This document shows positions 45,972 through 46,083 of a DNA stretch of 46,083 nt, one piece after another (the first letter of the stretch is position 1; the number at the start of each line of letters is the position of its first letter). A model generated the notes under the pieces. That model was not told the DNA's origin. It did not search any database and was given only the letters and a program-made list of their open reading frames with translations. The stretch lies in the NCBI GenBank assembly GCA_905233255.1, contig CAJOCN010000024.1:1-46083 (forward strand), in the 5' to 3' direction. Position numbers and translations under genes: made by a program. Source of the DNA: Paludibacteraceae bacterium (GTDB taxonomy: Bacteria; Bacteroidota; Bacteroidia; Bacteroidales; Paludibacteraceae).

Positions 45972-46083
45972 CTATTTATTGTTGTTTAACCGGATCTCCT
46001 CATGATAAAGGTAATTGACCAGTATCGGCTTTCCTTTTTCGGCTCGCCCATATGGCAGATCATTGCGTAAATACGGCATTTCA
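45972..46083 (-). CDS. C-terminal end of an unknown protein (partial)
   Basis: An open frame enters from the right edge on the minus strand and ends at TAG 45974-45972. It gives about 36 residues with natural composition (RNDLPYGRAEKGKPILVNYL, ending EEIRLNNNK). Another frame over the same bases has a stop nearby and looks less protein-like. No family can be assigned. Confidence 0.4.
   Translation of the reverse strand, partial: EMPYLRNDLPYGRAEKGKPILVNYLYHEEIRLNNNK

Overview
The window looks like a chromosomal segment of a Bacteroidales bacterium (Bacteroidota). The evidence is Bacteroidota-type promoters (TTG, about 20 bases, TAnnTTTG), lineage-typical families (DUF4270, DUF4249, TonB-dependent receptor, fused SecDF, PorX), and a giant BspA-like protein with a type IX secretion (T9SS)-like tail. 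A Paludibacteraceae-like gut or rumen lineage would fit, but no 16S or ribosomal gene is present to settle it.

Layout. 1-4720: the end of an unknown gene, a strongly structured leader, a 1278-residue leucine-rich-repeat surface protein, then a long inverted repeat that runs into the next promoter. 4721-17261: dense housekeeping, with CNNM/CorC-like transporter, smpB, gpmI, a PASTA-rluD-porX-endonuclease operon, rhomboid, HU, adk-obgE-ClC channel, and a tiny Cys-rich lipoprotein (7941-8090). 17262-21340: an AT-rich accessory island with orphan exported proteins and fragments of an RHS/YD-repeat gene; two unrelated genes sit there behind near-identical promoter repeats. 21353-24941: a TonB-dependent receptor and its DUF4249 lipoprotein. 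24938-27037 (minus): tsaC, a polyprenyl sugar transferase and xseB. 27299-33242: pckA, secDF, clpX. 33296-37524: DUF4270 and glycogen-synthase-like genes divergent from panC-pdxB. 37563-41991 (minus): succinate:acetate CoA-transferase-type enzyme, class II aldolase and two tandem L-fucose-isomerase-like genes. 42158-44881 (minus): two sugar O-acetyltransferases and an AbiE type IV toxin-antitoxin pair. 44882-46083: about 1.1 kb without a complete gene, carrying a 21-bp iteron-like array, an AT-rich tract and inverted and direct repeats, then the edge of another gene.

Connections. PorX (T9SS regulation), SecDF (export across the inner membrane) and the T9SS-like tail of the BspA protein point to one secretion route. 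pckA, gpmI, aldolase and the CoA-transferase fit fermentative central carbon metabolism with succinate/acetate handling.

The most unusual material is non-coding or inserted: a cassette-like arrangement in the RHS graveyard, in-frame palindromic inserts in two genes, a family of short permuted-word inserts in gaps and inside genes, and the structured regions at 93-338, 4514-4681 and 45287-45616. No tRNA, rRNA, CRISPR array or complete insertion sequence was recognised.
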